Shown: piece by piece, positions 31,937 to 40,195 of the stretch
Layout of the letters: every line of letters starts with the position of its first letter
Position numbering within the stretch: position 1 is the stretch's first letter
DNA from: Mycosarcoma maydis
Lineage: Eukaryota > Basidiomycota > Ustilaginomycetes > Ustilaginales
Assembly (NCBI RefSeq): GCF_000328475.2
Contig: NC_026495.1
Span: 248,001-312,000 of the forward strand
Length of the DNA: 64,000 nucleotides
Reading direction: 5' to 3'
Position numbers and translations under genes: made by a program
Notes under the pieces: model-generated
Databases searched by the model: none
The model's input: the letters and a program-made list of their open reading frames with translations, nothing else
What the model was told of the DNA's origin: nothing

Positions 31937-32192
31937 AAGCGCGTTCGTTGCGCTCGCCTCTCTCTTGCCCCTCGTCCTTCTCTTGACACTCCGTTTGTTT
32001 GGCTATCTGGCTTTGAATCTTTGTCATTCGTTTCATTCATCTTCTTTCGCCTCTTCGCCTGTTCTTGTTGTCACTGCTCGACGCTCGAAGCGTTGGACGT
32101 TTGGTTGTCACTCTTACAATTTCCTATCGGCAATTACAAGGTCTATCACGTGTGCGCTCTGCCTCTTTGCGCTCCTTCTGCGCAACATGTTT

Positions 32193-33194
32193 TCAATGTC
32201 GACTCCTGGGACCGGTCAAGTCGTTTGAAAAGAAACAAATACACTGTCGATCCAGCCATGTTTTCAACTCCTCCTTTCTCTTCCCCATATCCATCTCCAG
32301 CCCGTTTTGAGTGGCGATGCTGACAAGTTCATCAAAGCTGATAGGTTCGTAGCGCAGGATTCGTTCCCAAACTGCGGAGTTTCCTCGGATAGCCCGAGTC
32401 ATTGTTTCGGCTAACGCTGGGGTGGGCTCCACTGCCACTTCTGTGCTCTCGGACACTGCTAGTGCTAGAGGGATGTCGGAAGAAGATGACGTGGATGGAG
32501 AGCGAGATCGAGGTCGACCACGACGCGGCTTGGAAGTTGAGGTGGTGGCAGAAAGGCATGATGCATTTGAGCCCAACGAGGGGGAAGGAGATAGAGAACC
32601 ATCTGTGGCTGAGAGCGCTTCAGCCTCAAGCTGCACTGTGATTTCGCCTGCTTCCTCTTCCGCTCCTGCCGATGCTTCGGTTGTAGCAGCTTCTATGATG
32701 GTTCTTGAGGATCCAGATGCGTCTGATTCGGAGCTAGCATCTAAAACAAAAGGGTCGCTCTTTCTTCCTTTTCCTTTTCTTTCTCCATTCACCGCCGCAG
32801 CCCCTGCCGTGATAGCTCGATCAGGAAGCACAAGTTTTCGCATCATCCTGGGGACTTTCAAAGTCTCAGCCGGCGTTACTTCGTTGTCTGAGTGGAGAGT
32901 TGTGGCAGGAAGCTCAAACTTCGCGTTTGACTGGTGTAGCGCTTCATAGACTGCTTTCAACTGATCGATGAGCGTCGTGCGCTTGCGTGAAACTTTGAAG
33001 CCGTAACGCTTGACCTCGGCTTGCAAATCTTCCGTGGACCATTCCTCAAAATATGGCAGAGACGTCTCCGTGTCGCAGCGAGAAGGGAGCTTGGAAGGAC
33101 CTGCCTCAGTGCTCAAGGTGGTGCGTTGGGTGAGGGGGTTGGAAGAAAAGGATGCATCCAGGTTCCCGCTCAGTCTCGATGAGCGTCTGGACAT
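32193..33194 (-). CDS. slx4: SLX4-like subunit of a structure-specific endonuclease
   Basis: 333 aa from the ATG at 33194 (MSRRSSRLSG); the frame is open further upstream without recognisable sequence. Two segments fit fungal Slx4. A SAP-like helix pair at residues ~53-85 (WSTEDLQAEVKRYGFKVSRKRTTLIDQLKAVYEAL) is one. The other is the C-terminal conserved domain at ~266-325 (VWERILRYEPISFDELVSIA... LKTWLDRQCICFF), which in the family binds the nuclease Slx1. Between them are ~170 Ser/Thr-rich disordered residues with an AT-hook-like KPRRGRPRSRS. Slx1-Slx4 cuts branched DNA during replication-fork repair. The protein is much shorter than yeast Slx4, and no N-terminal zinc finger or BTB domain is seen. 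An additional upstream exon is possible. Confidence 0.7.
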   Translation of the reverse strand: MSRRSSRLSGNLDASFSSNPLTQRTTLSTEAGPSKLPSRCDTETSLPYFEEWSTEDLQAEVKRYGFKVSRKRTTLIDQLKAVYEALHQSNAKFELPATTLHSDNEVTPAETLKVPRMMRKLVLPDRAITAGAAAVNGERKGKGRKSDPFVLDASSESDASGSSRTIIEAATTEASAGAEEEAGEITVQLEAEALSATDGSLSPSPSLGSNASCLSATTSTSKPRRGRPRSRSPSTSSSSDIPLALAVSESTEVAVEPTPALAETMTRAIRGNSAVWERILRYEPISFDELVSIATQNGLEMDMGKRKEELKTWLDRQCICFFSNDLTGPRSRH

Positions 33195-33742
33195 GCTGGC
33201 CGATGGGTAAAGGAATGTGGTAAGACGAGTATGTGGGATCGATATGTGCTGATGGCAGGCTGCGACGCTGGAGCGGAGCCTGTGGGTGATGCCTCGAAAC
33301 ATGAATGGTTTAGACGAGGATGTTGGCGTTTCTGCGACGAGTGCTGTGATTAGATATGTCACCTCGATTCGAGCATCTTGAACAATGTATATCAGGACTT
33401 CAGGCTGTCCCGTTGCAAATGTCTGAGGCTGATATGAACAAAGCTTTATGCAATGAGTCAAGTTGGAAAGGTAACGTGGTAGGAGGTTGAGGCAAAGCCA
33501 GAGCGCGTAAGTGGAGGAAGAAAGGTGAGTTCGACATGTCCGAATCCCGTGCTTTGAGAATTCAAGGGTCCACTCACGACTCACGACTGTGACTGATGAT
33601 GCACTCACAACTGTATCTTGATCAACTCGCTATAAATTCAAAGACCACCTTGCTGAAACGTCACTGACATTACCGAAACATCTCGATCATGGCAAGCTCG
33701 CATCTAGCGCCTCGATAAACCTCATTATCCTCGAGACTTGGC
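33195..33742. other. Divergent promoter region SLX4-like / OCA-like
   Basis: 548 bp with one ACTC-type heptamer array (33571-33595). The minus frame of SLX4 stays open through most of it, but the residues there look like translated leader. Confidence 0.5.
33571..33595. repeat. Heptamer array, ACTCACG type
   Basis: ACTCACGACTCACGACTGTGACTG: two perfect units and a decayed third. Confidence 0.8.
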
Positions 33743-34546
33743 ATGTCACACTCATCATTCACGGCGATGCAGCTTTCTCACGCATCTGGCTCCTCCTCTT
33801 CTCAATCTCACTCGCATTCGCATTCGCATCACCATCACTCGGCACCAATACCGACAGCATCACTTGTCGAGCCTCCAGCTTTGTTCGCCTCTGTCGCACC
33901 GCAGATCTATCGCTCAGCCACGCCCAACCCTTCGAACCATTTGTTCCTACGCACACTCCAACTTCGTACCATTCTATCGCTCACTGCAGAACTTCCCTCA
34001 CCAAGCCTAACCGCATTCTGCCAAAAGAACGACATTGCCTTCCTCCATTTCGGACTCAAACGGTGGAGCACGTCCGATCTGCTCACCTCTCATCCATCCA
34101 CCACATCAGATCAACCCTTAGACACTCATTTAGATCTCTCGTTCCTACACACGACCCAGCCATCCCACCTGTCCACCTTGACTCCTCTCTCGTCTTCTTC
34201 GCCTACTCTCACGGAAGAACTCGTCAAGGACAGCCTTCAGATCCTCCTCTCCGCAAAATACCATCCCATACTTGTCACAGACACGTCTGGTATACACGAA
34301 ATCGGCGTTCTGCTGGGATGCCTACGCAAGTTGCAGAGGTGGAACTTTGCTACAATCCTGTTGGAGTACAGACATTTTGCGGGTAACAGGGCGAGAGCGA
34401 CCAACGAAAGGTTTGTAGAGATGTTTGACACGGATCTCATCACGGTAGATGCGGAGGAGGCGCCAGAGTGGTTCAATGAACAGCTGGAAAGGGACAACAA
34501 AGAGTTGGAGGCTGCAGAGGAGGTCAGTGATGCCCAGTTGATCTGA
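33743..34546 (+). CDS. OCA/Siw14-family protein, predicted pseudophosphatase
   Basis: 267 aa. The protein follows the OCA/Siw14 atypical dual-specificity phosphatase fold: FASVAPQIYRSATPNPSNHLFLRTLQLRTILSL (the usual P-x-IYRS-x-xP segment), then ILLSAKYHPILV, and GVLLGCLRKLQRWNFATILLEYRHFAG. In active members the loop before LVGCLRKLQ reads HCxxGxxR. Here the aligned residues are T179-D180-T-S-G-I-H-E186, so the catalytic Cys is Asp and the phosphate-binding Arg is Glu. Catalysis by the usual mechanism is therefore excluded. Yeast Oca2/4/6 are members thought to act in a complex with active ones and are likely equivalents. The N-terminus has a Ser-His repeat (SHSHSHSHHHH). Confidence 0.82.
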   Translation: MSHSSFTAMQLSHASGSSSSQSHSHSHSHHHHSAPIPTASLVEPPALFASVAPQIYRSATPNPSNHLFLRTLQLRTILSLTAELPSPSLTAFCQKNDIAFLHFGLKRWSTSDLLTSHPSTTSDQPLDTHLDLSFLHTTQPSHLSTLTPLSSSSPTLTEELVKDSLQILLSAKYHPILVTDTSGIHEIGVLLGCLRKLQRWNFATILLEYRHFAGNRARATNERFVEMFDTDLITVDAEEAPEWFNEQLERDNKELEAAEEVSDAQLI

Positions 34547-35038
34547 TTTTCAACGTGCTCATACTGTGTGTGTCCGGAGTGCGAGTGCCCAGACAGTGCG
34601 TGTTCGCCGGCGAATGAGGTGATAGTAAGGCAAACATAACGGCAGACGAGCAGAATGCAATCCGCTGGCGATGAGGGTGCCAGCTGAATTCAGCAGCAGA
34701 AAAACTATTGGGAGTTCTGGTATGCTAGAAAGGAGCCCAGAGCGAAGCGCGGGGTGGGGACAGGGCAGACCAAGTTCTGAGCAGCAGGTGTGCTTGATGG
34801 TGAGCGTTGACGTACCAGTTCGTGGTTGTGAGGTGAGTGTTTCACGTTTGAATCACGAATCAGTTTTGCAACCTGCAACAAATCGTGAATCAGCCAGTCT
34901 GTGAGTCTTTCAACCGTGTCAAAATAAGTCACTTCAAAAGGGTTCAGTTTCGGCTTGCTTCCGAAAGACTTCTCTTTCTCATCATCACTCGTGACTTCTT
35001 CGACAGATCCTATCCGCACGGCGTGGCCGATACACACG
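34547..35038. other. Intergenic region upstream of the ICT1-like fusion gene
   Basis: 492 bp with a degenerate heptamer cluster (34850-34893). A minus-strand ORF of 182 codons (34705-35253) overlaps the start of the next gene and is judged a shadow. Confidence 0.45.
34850..34893. repeat. Heptamer array, degenerate
   Basis: GAATCACGAATCAG and, 15 bp on, AATCGTGAATCAG: an inverted arrangement of two pairs. Confidence 0.65.
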
Positions 35039-36408
35039 ATGCTCAAGTTTGCATCAACAGCCACGTCAGGGCTGCGGGGTGCAGTCAGCGCTTCTTGCAG
35101 CGCTTCAAGGCTCTCTAGTGTACGAGCACCGATAGCTATCGCTTTGAGTCGGACCGGCCACCGACGATTCAAATCGACGCTCGAAGTGGTGCCCGCTTCT
35201 TCGTCAGCACCTCGAGAGGTTCCCACGCCCATCCTCTTCCTCACAGCTTCCAAATGGACGTCCTCTTTACCCGCTGCCCAATTCTTCCAAGACTGGGTTC
35301 AGCACTTTTCCTCCGAGGGCTACTCCTCCCTCCTTCTCGATCTTGACCCTGACACTCCGCTCTCCAATGTCAAAGACTCAGCTCAACTCATGCAGCTCTT
35401 CGAAAAGGATGCCATCGAAACACTACGTCAGGCGGGGCAAACGCCACCGTTCCCACCCATCATGATCTCTCGGGGCCCGGCTTGCCTTATTGCGCAGACG
35501 TATGTCTCTTCTCGTCCGCTCACTGCGTTACAGCTGATCGATCCACCGATCAATAACGATTATCTCATAAAGGACTTCCCAGAAATGCTTCCTGGAAAGC
35601 TGAATGAGTTTGATTTCGAAGTCACTTTCCCGGCGAGAGTTGTATGGAGTCAAGCTGAGTTGGCAAGGCAACAGGAAAAGAGTGTGCCGTGGTACGATGT
35701 GCATCGCATAGAGCACGAGAGGGAGGAGGAAGCCGACGAGAGTCTGGACAGGTATACATTTGCACAGGAGAAGGAGGGTGCAGAGATGACGCAGCATTGG
35801 TTGGAAGGCGAAGTTGGTGTGTGAGTATCGGATCGCACTTGTTCGAGAAAATGCAGGATTGCTGACGCCGAAAACATGCATGGTCTTCAACAGATAGTCT
35901 TGAAGGTGCATCTGAGTCAATCGAGCCTTATGACGAAGTTGGTGATGTCAACTCGTCTTCTTTGACCGAAACAAAGACGACAGATTCCGAGCTTGAGCTA
36001 CCCGAATGGTACACCTCCGGAACCTACATGCTGCAGCCTGGCTCGCGCAAGTATCCGCTCACACTTGACGAAAAAGATCTCGCCGAGAAGTTTATTCGTG
36101 GTTCAGGTCCTGGTGGTCAAGCGATCAACAAGCTCTCAACCAATGTCCAACTCACCCACTTGCCAACGGGAACCAAGGTAACATGTCAAGAGACTCGATC
36201 GCGCGATCGTAATCGAGAACTAGCTCGACGCAGGATGAGTCTGACACTGGAGAAGCTTGTTCGAGGCGACAGAGGTGGGAGTCGCATTGACCGAAAAATC
36301 GAAAAGGAGCGAAAGAAGAAAATGAACAAGAAGAAGAAGCAGAAGCGCAGACTGAGGGACAAGGAGCAGCTCGCGGAGGGCGAGGCAGTGGAGACCTTGA
36401 CTAAATAG
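35039..36408 (+). CDS. Alpha/beta-hydrolase-like domain fused to an ICT1-type (GGQ) release-factor domain
   Basis: Predicted exons 35039-35820 and 35898-36408, 430 aa. The 77-nt intron has a GTGAGT donor, CTGAC branch site and GATAG acceptor. The first ~50 residues are Ser/Ala/Arg-rich and lack early acidic residues (MLKFASTATSGLRGAVSASC), fitting a mitochondrial presequence. Residues ~60-250 look like an alpha/beta-hydrolase fold (TPILFLTASKW, YSSLLLDLDPDT, PPIMISRGPACLIAQTY). The nucleophile elbow is degenerate (ISRG instead of GxSxG). The second exon encodes an RF-1 peptidyl-tRNA hydrolase domain with GSGPGGQAINK (GGQ at 333-335), a QETRSRDRNRELARRR segment and a Lys-rich tail, as in C12orf65/ICT1-type mitoribosome rescue factors. 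The alternative is two genes; then the GGQ protein would lack its own targeting signal and have its first ATG at 36028. Confidence 0.6.
35821..35897 (+). other. Predicted intron joining hydrolase-like and GGQ parts
   Basis: GTGAGT donor, CTGAC at ~35860 and ATAG acceptor. Splicing keeps the frame (phase 2, GT+T = Val); reading through gives an immediate TGA. An ACAG 4 nt upstream would break the frame. Confidence 0.6.
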
Positions 36409-36577
36409 CAGGCTCAGCAAGCCGATGTGTGGCGCAATTTATCGCAATCCTTTCATTCCGCCCAGACTACGGGGTTGTGCTGACATCAGTAATGATAGAA
36501 AGATGGTATTTGTGATTGATACGCTGGGTAGAACATCTATGGACAAGGGAGAGAAAAGCTTTCGTGCAAGGAAAGCA

Positions 36578-37849
36578 TCAAATCTTTCCAGTCTTGACAT
36601 CCTGCACGAAGTCGGTCATGACCTCTGCCAATTTCTGTGTCTGCTCGACTGTCACGGCATTGTACAAGCTGGTTCGGATACCACCTACTGACCTATGACC
36701 TTTCACCTGGACAATCTGGTGCTCGGCACATCTCTTGACAAACGCCTCTTCCAGCGCTTCATCCGGCTTGTTCTCGCCTGCTCTCGAGATACGGAAAGTA
36801 ACGTTCATTCGGCTCCTCGCCGAAGGTTGTCGTACGGTTGGCAGGTAAACGCCGTCGCTGTTGTCGATCAATCCGTAGATGAGCGAAGCTTTCTTTTCCG
36901 AACGTTCAGTCGCACCAGCTACACCGCCCTTGTTTCGCAAAAGGTCATCGAACACGAGTCCGGAAGCGTAGATGGCAAACATGGGCGGAGTGTTGTACAG
37001 CGAACCGTTATCGAGCATGTTCTTGTACACCAAGGTGGTGGGGATACGAGGACCACCGTTGGGAACACCTTGGTCCGGATCGACAATCAGGTCTTTACGT
37101 ACAATAGCGATCGTGGTTCCCGATGGTCCGACGTTCTTCTGAGCTCCAAAGAAGACGATGGCGTGGGCAGCGACGTCAATGGGACGGGAGAGGATGTTGC
37201 TAGAGCAGTCGGCGACAAGAGGCACCCGCTTGCGGTATTCTTCTGGCAGCTGATCAATAGGGAAACCAGGGTTGGGGAACTCGACGCCGTCGACAGTCTC
37301 GTTGTCGCAGTAATACAGCATAGCAGGCTTGCTCTCGACTGGGCTCAACTTCCATTCACTGATAGGAGGGATCGAGCCGAATTTGCCGTTGCCACCTTCG
37401 ACCTTGCGAGCATCGACAGCGACGTTTGTGGTCGCGCCCAGACGAGCAGCTTCCTTTACTGCTTTCGCAGTCCACGAGCCAGTCACCGCATAGTCGCAAG
37501 GAGGACCCTTGTTGCCATTCGACTTGAAGTAGTCTGGGTTCTTGACCGCGTGCGCAGCCAGCAAGTTGAGCGCAGTAGCCGAGAACTGTTCCGTACCGCC
37601 ACCTTGGAGGAAAAGAACCGCGTGAGAGTCAGGAATTTCGAGCAGGGCCCGCAAGTCCGCTTCAGTCTTGTCCATGAGCTTTTGGAATGTCTTGGATCGA
37701 TGCGAGAGCTCGATAAGACCCATACCAGTGCCCTCGAAGTCAAGAATACCCTGTGCCGCCTCGAGAAGGACCGAGGTGGGCAGAGAGCTGGGACCAGCAC
37801 CAAGGTTGATGGTCTGGTCGCGCTGAGAAGTGTCTAGTGTGTTGGACAT
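36578..37849 (-). CDS. ser1: Phosphoserine aminotransferase
   Basis: 423 aa, single exon. It is a class-V aminotransferase of the SerC/Ser1 type. The N-terminus INLGAGPSSLP is the family start motif, then GMGLIELSHRSK, LFLQGGGTEQFSA, the PLP-binding region VPLVADCSSNILSRPID, and the Schiff-base lysine in FFGAQKNVGPSG (Lys238). The C-terminal arginine motif is in HRSVGGIRTSLYNAV. The enzyme converts 3-phosphohydroxypyruvate and glutamate to phosphoserine in serine synthesis. Length is slightly above the yeast enzyme (395 aa) owing to small loop insertions. It is divergent from MED7 and convergent with the ICT1-like gene. A 380-codon antisense ORF over it is a codon-usage shadow. Confidence 0.96.
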   Translation of the reverse strand: MSNTLDTSQRDQTINLGAGPSSLPTSVLLEAAQGILDFEGTGMGLIELSHRSKTFQKLMDKTEADLRALLEIPDSHAVLFLQGGGTEQFSATALNLLAAHAVKNPDYFKSNGNKGPPCDYAVTGSWTAKAVKEAARLGATTNVAVDARKVEGGNGKFGSIPPISEWKLSPVESKPAMLYYCDNETVDGVEFPNPGFPIDQLPEEYRKRVPLVADCSSNILSRPIDVAAHAIVFFGAQKNVGPSGTTIAIVRKDLIVDPDQGVPNGGPRIPTTLVYKNMLDNGSLYNTPPMFAIYASGLVFDDLLRNKGGVAGATERSEKKASLIYGLIDNSDGVYLPTVRQPSARSRMNVTFRISRAGENKPDEALEEAFVKRCAEHQIVQVKGHRSVGGIRTSLYNAVTVEQTQKLAEVMTDFVQDVKTGKI

Positions 37850-38260
37850 GATCGTATGTTCCGGTCAAGGAGGTATAGTGTGGAAGTGGCGAGAATAGAT
37901 GCGCTAAGGCTTCTCAACACGGAAGCACTTGTTTGAGCTATGACGGTGCTTTGTGGCGTCGTGACTCGAGAGGGCAGCCAGCTGTGTTCACGTCACGATT
38001 CACGATTATTCGTGACTCTCGTTTGGAAGAATCATGAATTCATACGCAATAACTTAATCTAACCCGAATTTGAATTTTACCATGTCCGTGTTTCGTGCAT
38101 GACACGATCGGATCTCGGGCTACTCGTGACTGAGTATTCACCGTCGAACGCCAAAGCCAAGGTGCCAGCTCCGCTAACAGATTGGTCCTCGAACTGCATC
38201 ACACACCGCTCCATACGTTGTGCTTGTGTCTCGACACAAGCACTGGACGAATTGCGCGCC
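37850..38260. other. Divergent promoter region SER1 / MED7
   Basis: 411 bp with one heptamer cluster (37988-38019). The MED7 frame is open upstream to 38099 but begins better at 38261. Confidence 0.5.
37988..38019. repeat. Heptamer array, mixed orientation
   Basis: TTCACG, TCACGATTCACGATT and ATTCGTGACTC units in one 32-bp run between two divergent genes. Confidence 0.8.
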
Positions 38261-39208
38261 ATGAACGGCGAGTATGACTACGAAGATGGAGCACAGCATC
38301 AAGACGGTGCACGAGAAAGCGCCGTAGCCGGGGCTTCGAACACGAATCAGATCAGCACTTCGTTCTTTCCCCCTCCTCCTCAAGTCTATAAGAAATTCAC
38401 GAAGCGCAACCTAAGATACCTCGAGATTCTCAACTCGCACAAACTGGCAGACGACGAACCATCATGGGATCTTCTGAGTGTGACTCAACGGCTCGAGCGG
38501 CAAAACGCCATCCTGCGGCAACCCGGCTCATCATCCAAGATAGATGCTGAGCAACTGCAAGACGAAGAGGCTGACATGGCTGCGATACAAGATCAGGATT
38601 GCGATAAACCAATGACCGACCTGCCCGACTTTGACTTGAAGGCAGAACTTGAACCTCCAAACGTTGACTGGATCGAGGAAGACGGTGGTTATACAGTTTT
38701 TGGCCAGCTCTGGCCGATACCTGACGTGACGCCTACGCTGCAACAGCTCGGTATCCCTGTTTTGTATCCGCTCGAGGGAACGGATCGCAAAGAACTGCTG
38801 CTTACTCTGTTGAGAACGCTTCTACAGACATATCGAGAAATCACAGGCGATTTGCTGAAACCAGCTCAGCCATACGACGTTTGGGTGCCCGCCGTACCAG
38901 ATCCGAACCTGACTCCCGAACAACAGCAACAACAGATGGCGACGAATCCAGGCTTTTGGACACAGACGACCGAAGCCAAGGACAGGTTGAAGCATATGCA
39001 GAACGTAGTGGTCAATATGCAGTTCCTGATCAACGAGCTGAGACCGGTACAGGCAAAGGAGACGCTAAAGTTGATCATGCAGATGCAGTTGGAGAGGAGA
39101 AAGCAGGAGATGCAGCTCATACAGGAGAGATGTGCCACCATGCGAGCTCGTGTAGAGGAGCTCAAGAAAATGCTGGGCAAGCAGAGCGACTGCTACGGCT
39201 CTTCTTGA
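38261..39208 (+). CDS. med7: Mediator complex subunit 7
   Basis: 315 aa from the ATG at 38261 ([11 protein letters not shown]). Med7 hallmarks in order: [20 protein letters not shown] near residue 30; the [19 protein letters not shown] segment; then [11 protein letters not shown]; the helix [20 protein letters not shown]; and the long C-terminal helix [41 protein letters not shown]. Med7 pairs with Med21 and bridges the Mediator middle module to the general machinery, binding through its N-terminal poly-Pro region and the coiled C-terminus. Length is close to that of other basidiomycetes. An acidic stretch ([17 protein letters not shown]) is inserted before the conserved core. Confidence 0.93.
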
Positions 39209-39330
39209 CCATCCAACTAAATATACCCGTTCCGACTCATCCCTCACCATACTCCCCCGAGCGATCCGATCAAAGATATGAGGCTGTTGCCGCTGTTTGT
39301 GCTGACAGTGCGTCGAGAGTCTCAGACCAC

Positions 39331-39360
39331 TACGATTCACGATTCAAGATTCACGATTGC
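39331..39360. repeat. Heptamer array, ATTCACG type
   Basis: GATTCACGATTCAAGATTCACGATT: three units with one decayed base. Confidence 0.8.
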
Positions 39361-39448
39361 CTGTGTTGTCTAAAGAAGCACATGAGGCAAGAGGCTGGCA
39401 TAGAAGCACTGAGAAGGAACTATGCGGTCTAACAATCTGGAGCGAAGC

Positions 39449-39468
39449 GAGTCACGAGCCGTGAGTGG
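39449..39468. repeat. Heptamer array, ACTC type
   Basis: GAGTCACGAGCCGTGAGTGG: inverted pair around a two-base centre. Confidence 0.6.
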
Positions 39469-39607
39469 CGCCCAGCGAAATTGCTGCATGCATCGGTGAC
39501 GGCAAAGCGCAGCTCAAGATTAGAACGGGCCGAGATCCAGAGAGACACAGGGACCACGCTGCCTCACACAGAGGTTCTACAGTCACAGAGTCACAGTGTG
39601 AGTTGAG

Positions 39608-39664
39608 TTGTGAGTCACGAGTACTGGACGCCTCACTTGCGGAATCACGAATCACGAATCGTGG
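39608..39664. repeat. Heptamer array, both subtypes
   Basis: TTGTGAGTCACGAGT, then 25 bp later AATCACGAATCACGAATCGTG. Confidence 0.78.
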
Positions 39665-40195
39665 ATATTGCAAACAAATTTCAGCTCAGGCGCGTAGCGA
39701 TGGATAGGTTTGAGAAACAAAGCACGAGCCATCCCTGTCCTTAGTGCGGTAGGACTCACAACTGCGAGTCGCAAGTTTGCGTGGAGATGAAGCCAAGCCG
39801 CAACTCGTGACTAGCGAACCACAAACAGCACCGGTCACGGATGTGGATCATGGATGGCAGCGAACCCTTTTTCCGCCTTCCACGTTCGTTCGGCTCCACG
39901 CCCTTTAGAGATTCGCAATTCGAACGTCATCCATCCATTCAAGATTACGGAGTTGCATCGGCCGCACAGCCTTCCCTCTAGCTCATATCCGGCTTCTTCG
40001 GCCTCAAACCTACATCCACTTCGTTTCACACCGCCTTTTTCTCTGACTTACTCAATCTGCCTCGTCCTTCCCTCTCGCACTTCTTTTGGCATATACATAT
40101 CGCTATCGTTCCAGTCTATCCGGCCATCTCTTGTCGTGATACGAGACTTCAGTTGACATTGTGTATTTGCTCGAAGCACCAGATAGCCGCCTACC

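Larger units (their letters stand above)
39209..40195. other. Intergenic region upstream of EDE1
   Basis: 987 bp with heptamer clusters at 39331-39360, 39449-39468 and 39608-39664. The last ~200 bp are pyrimidine-rich leader. Confidence 0.5.

Noticed and set aside
34705..35253. 182-codon minus-strand ORF
   Set aside because: Overlaps the N-terminus of the ICT1-like gene in antisense; no domain recognised, although parts look protein-like.
36695..37837. 380-codon plus-strand ORF antisense to SER1
   Set aside because: It lies wholly over a highly conserved enzyme; long antisense frames are common with this GC-rich codon usage. No domain is seen in it.
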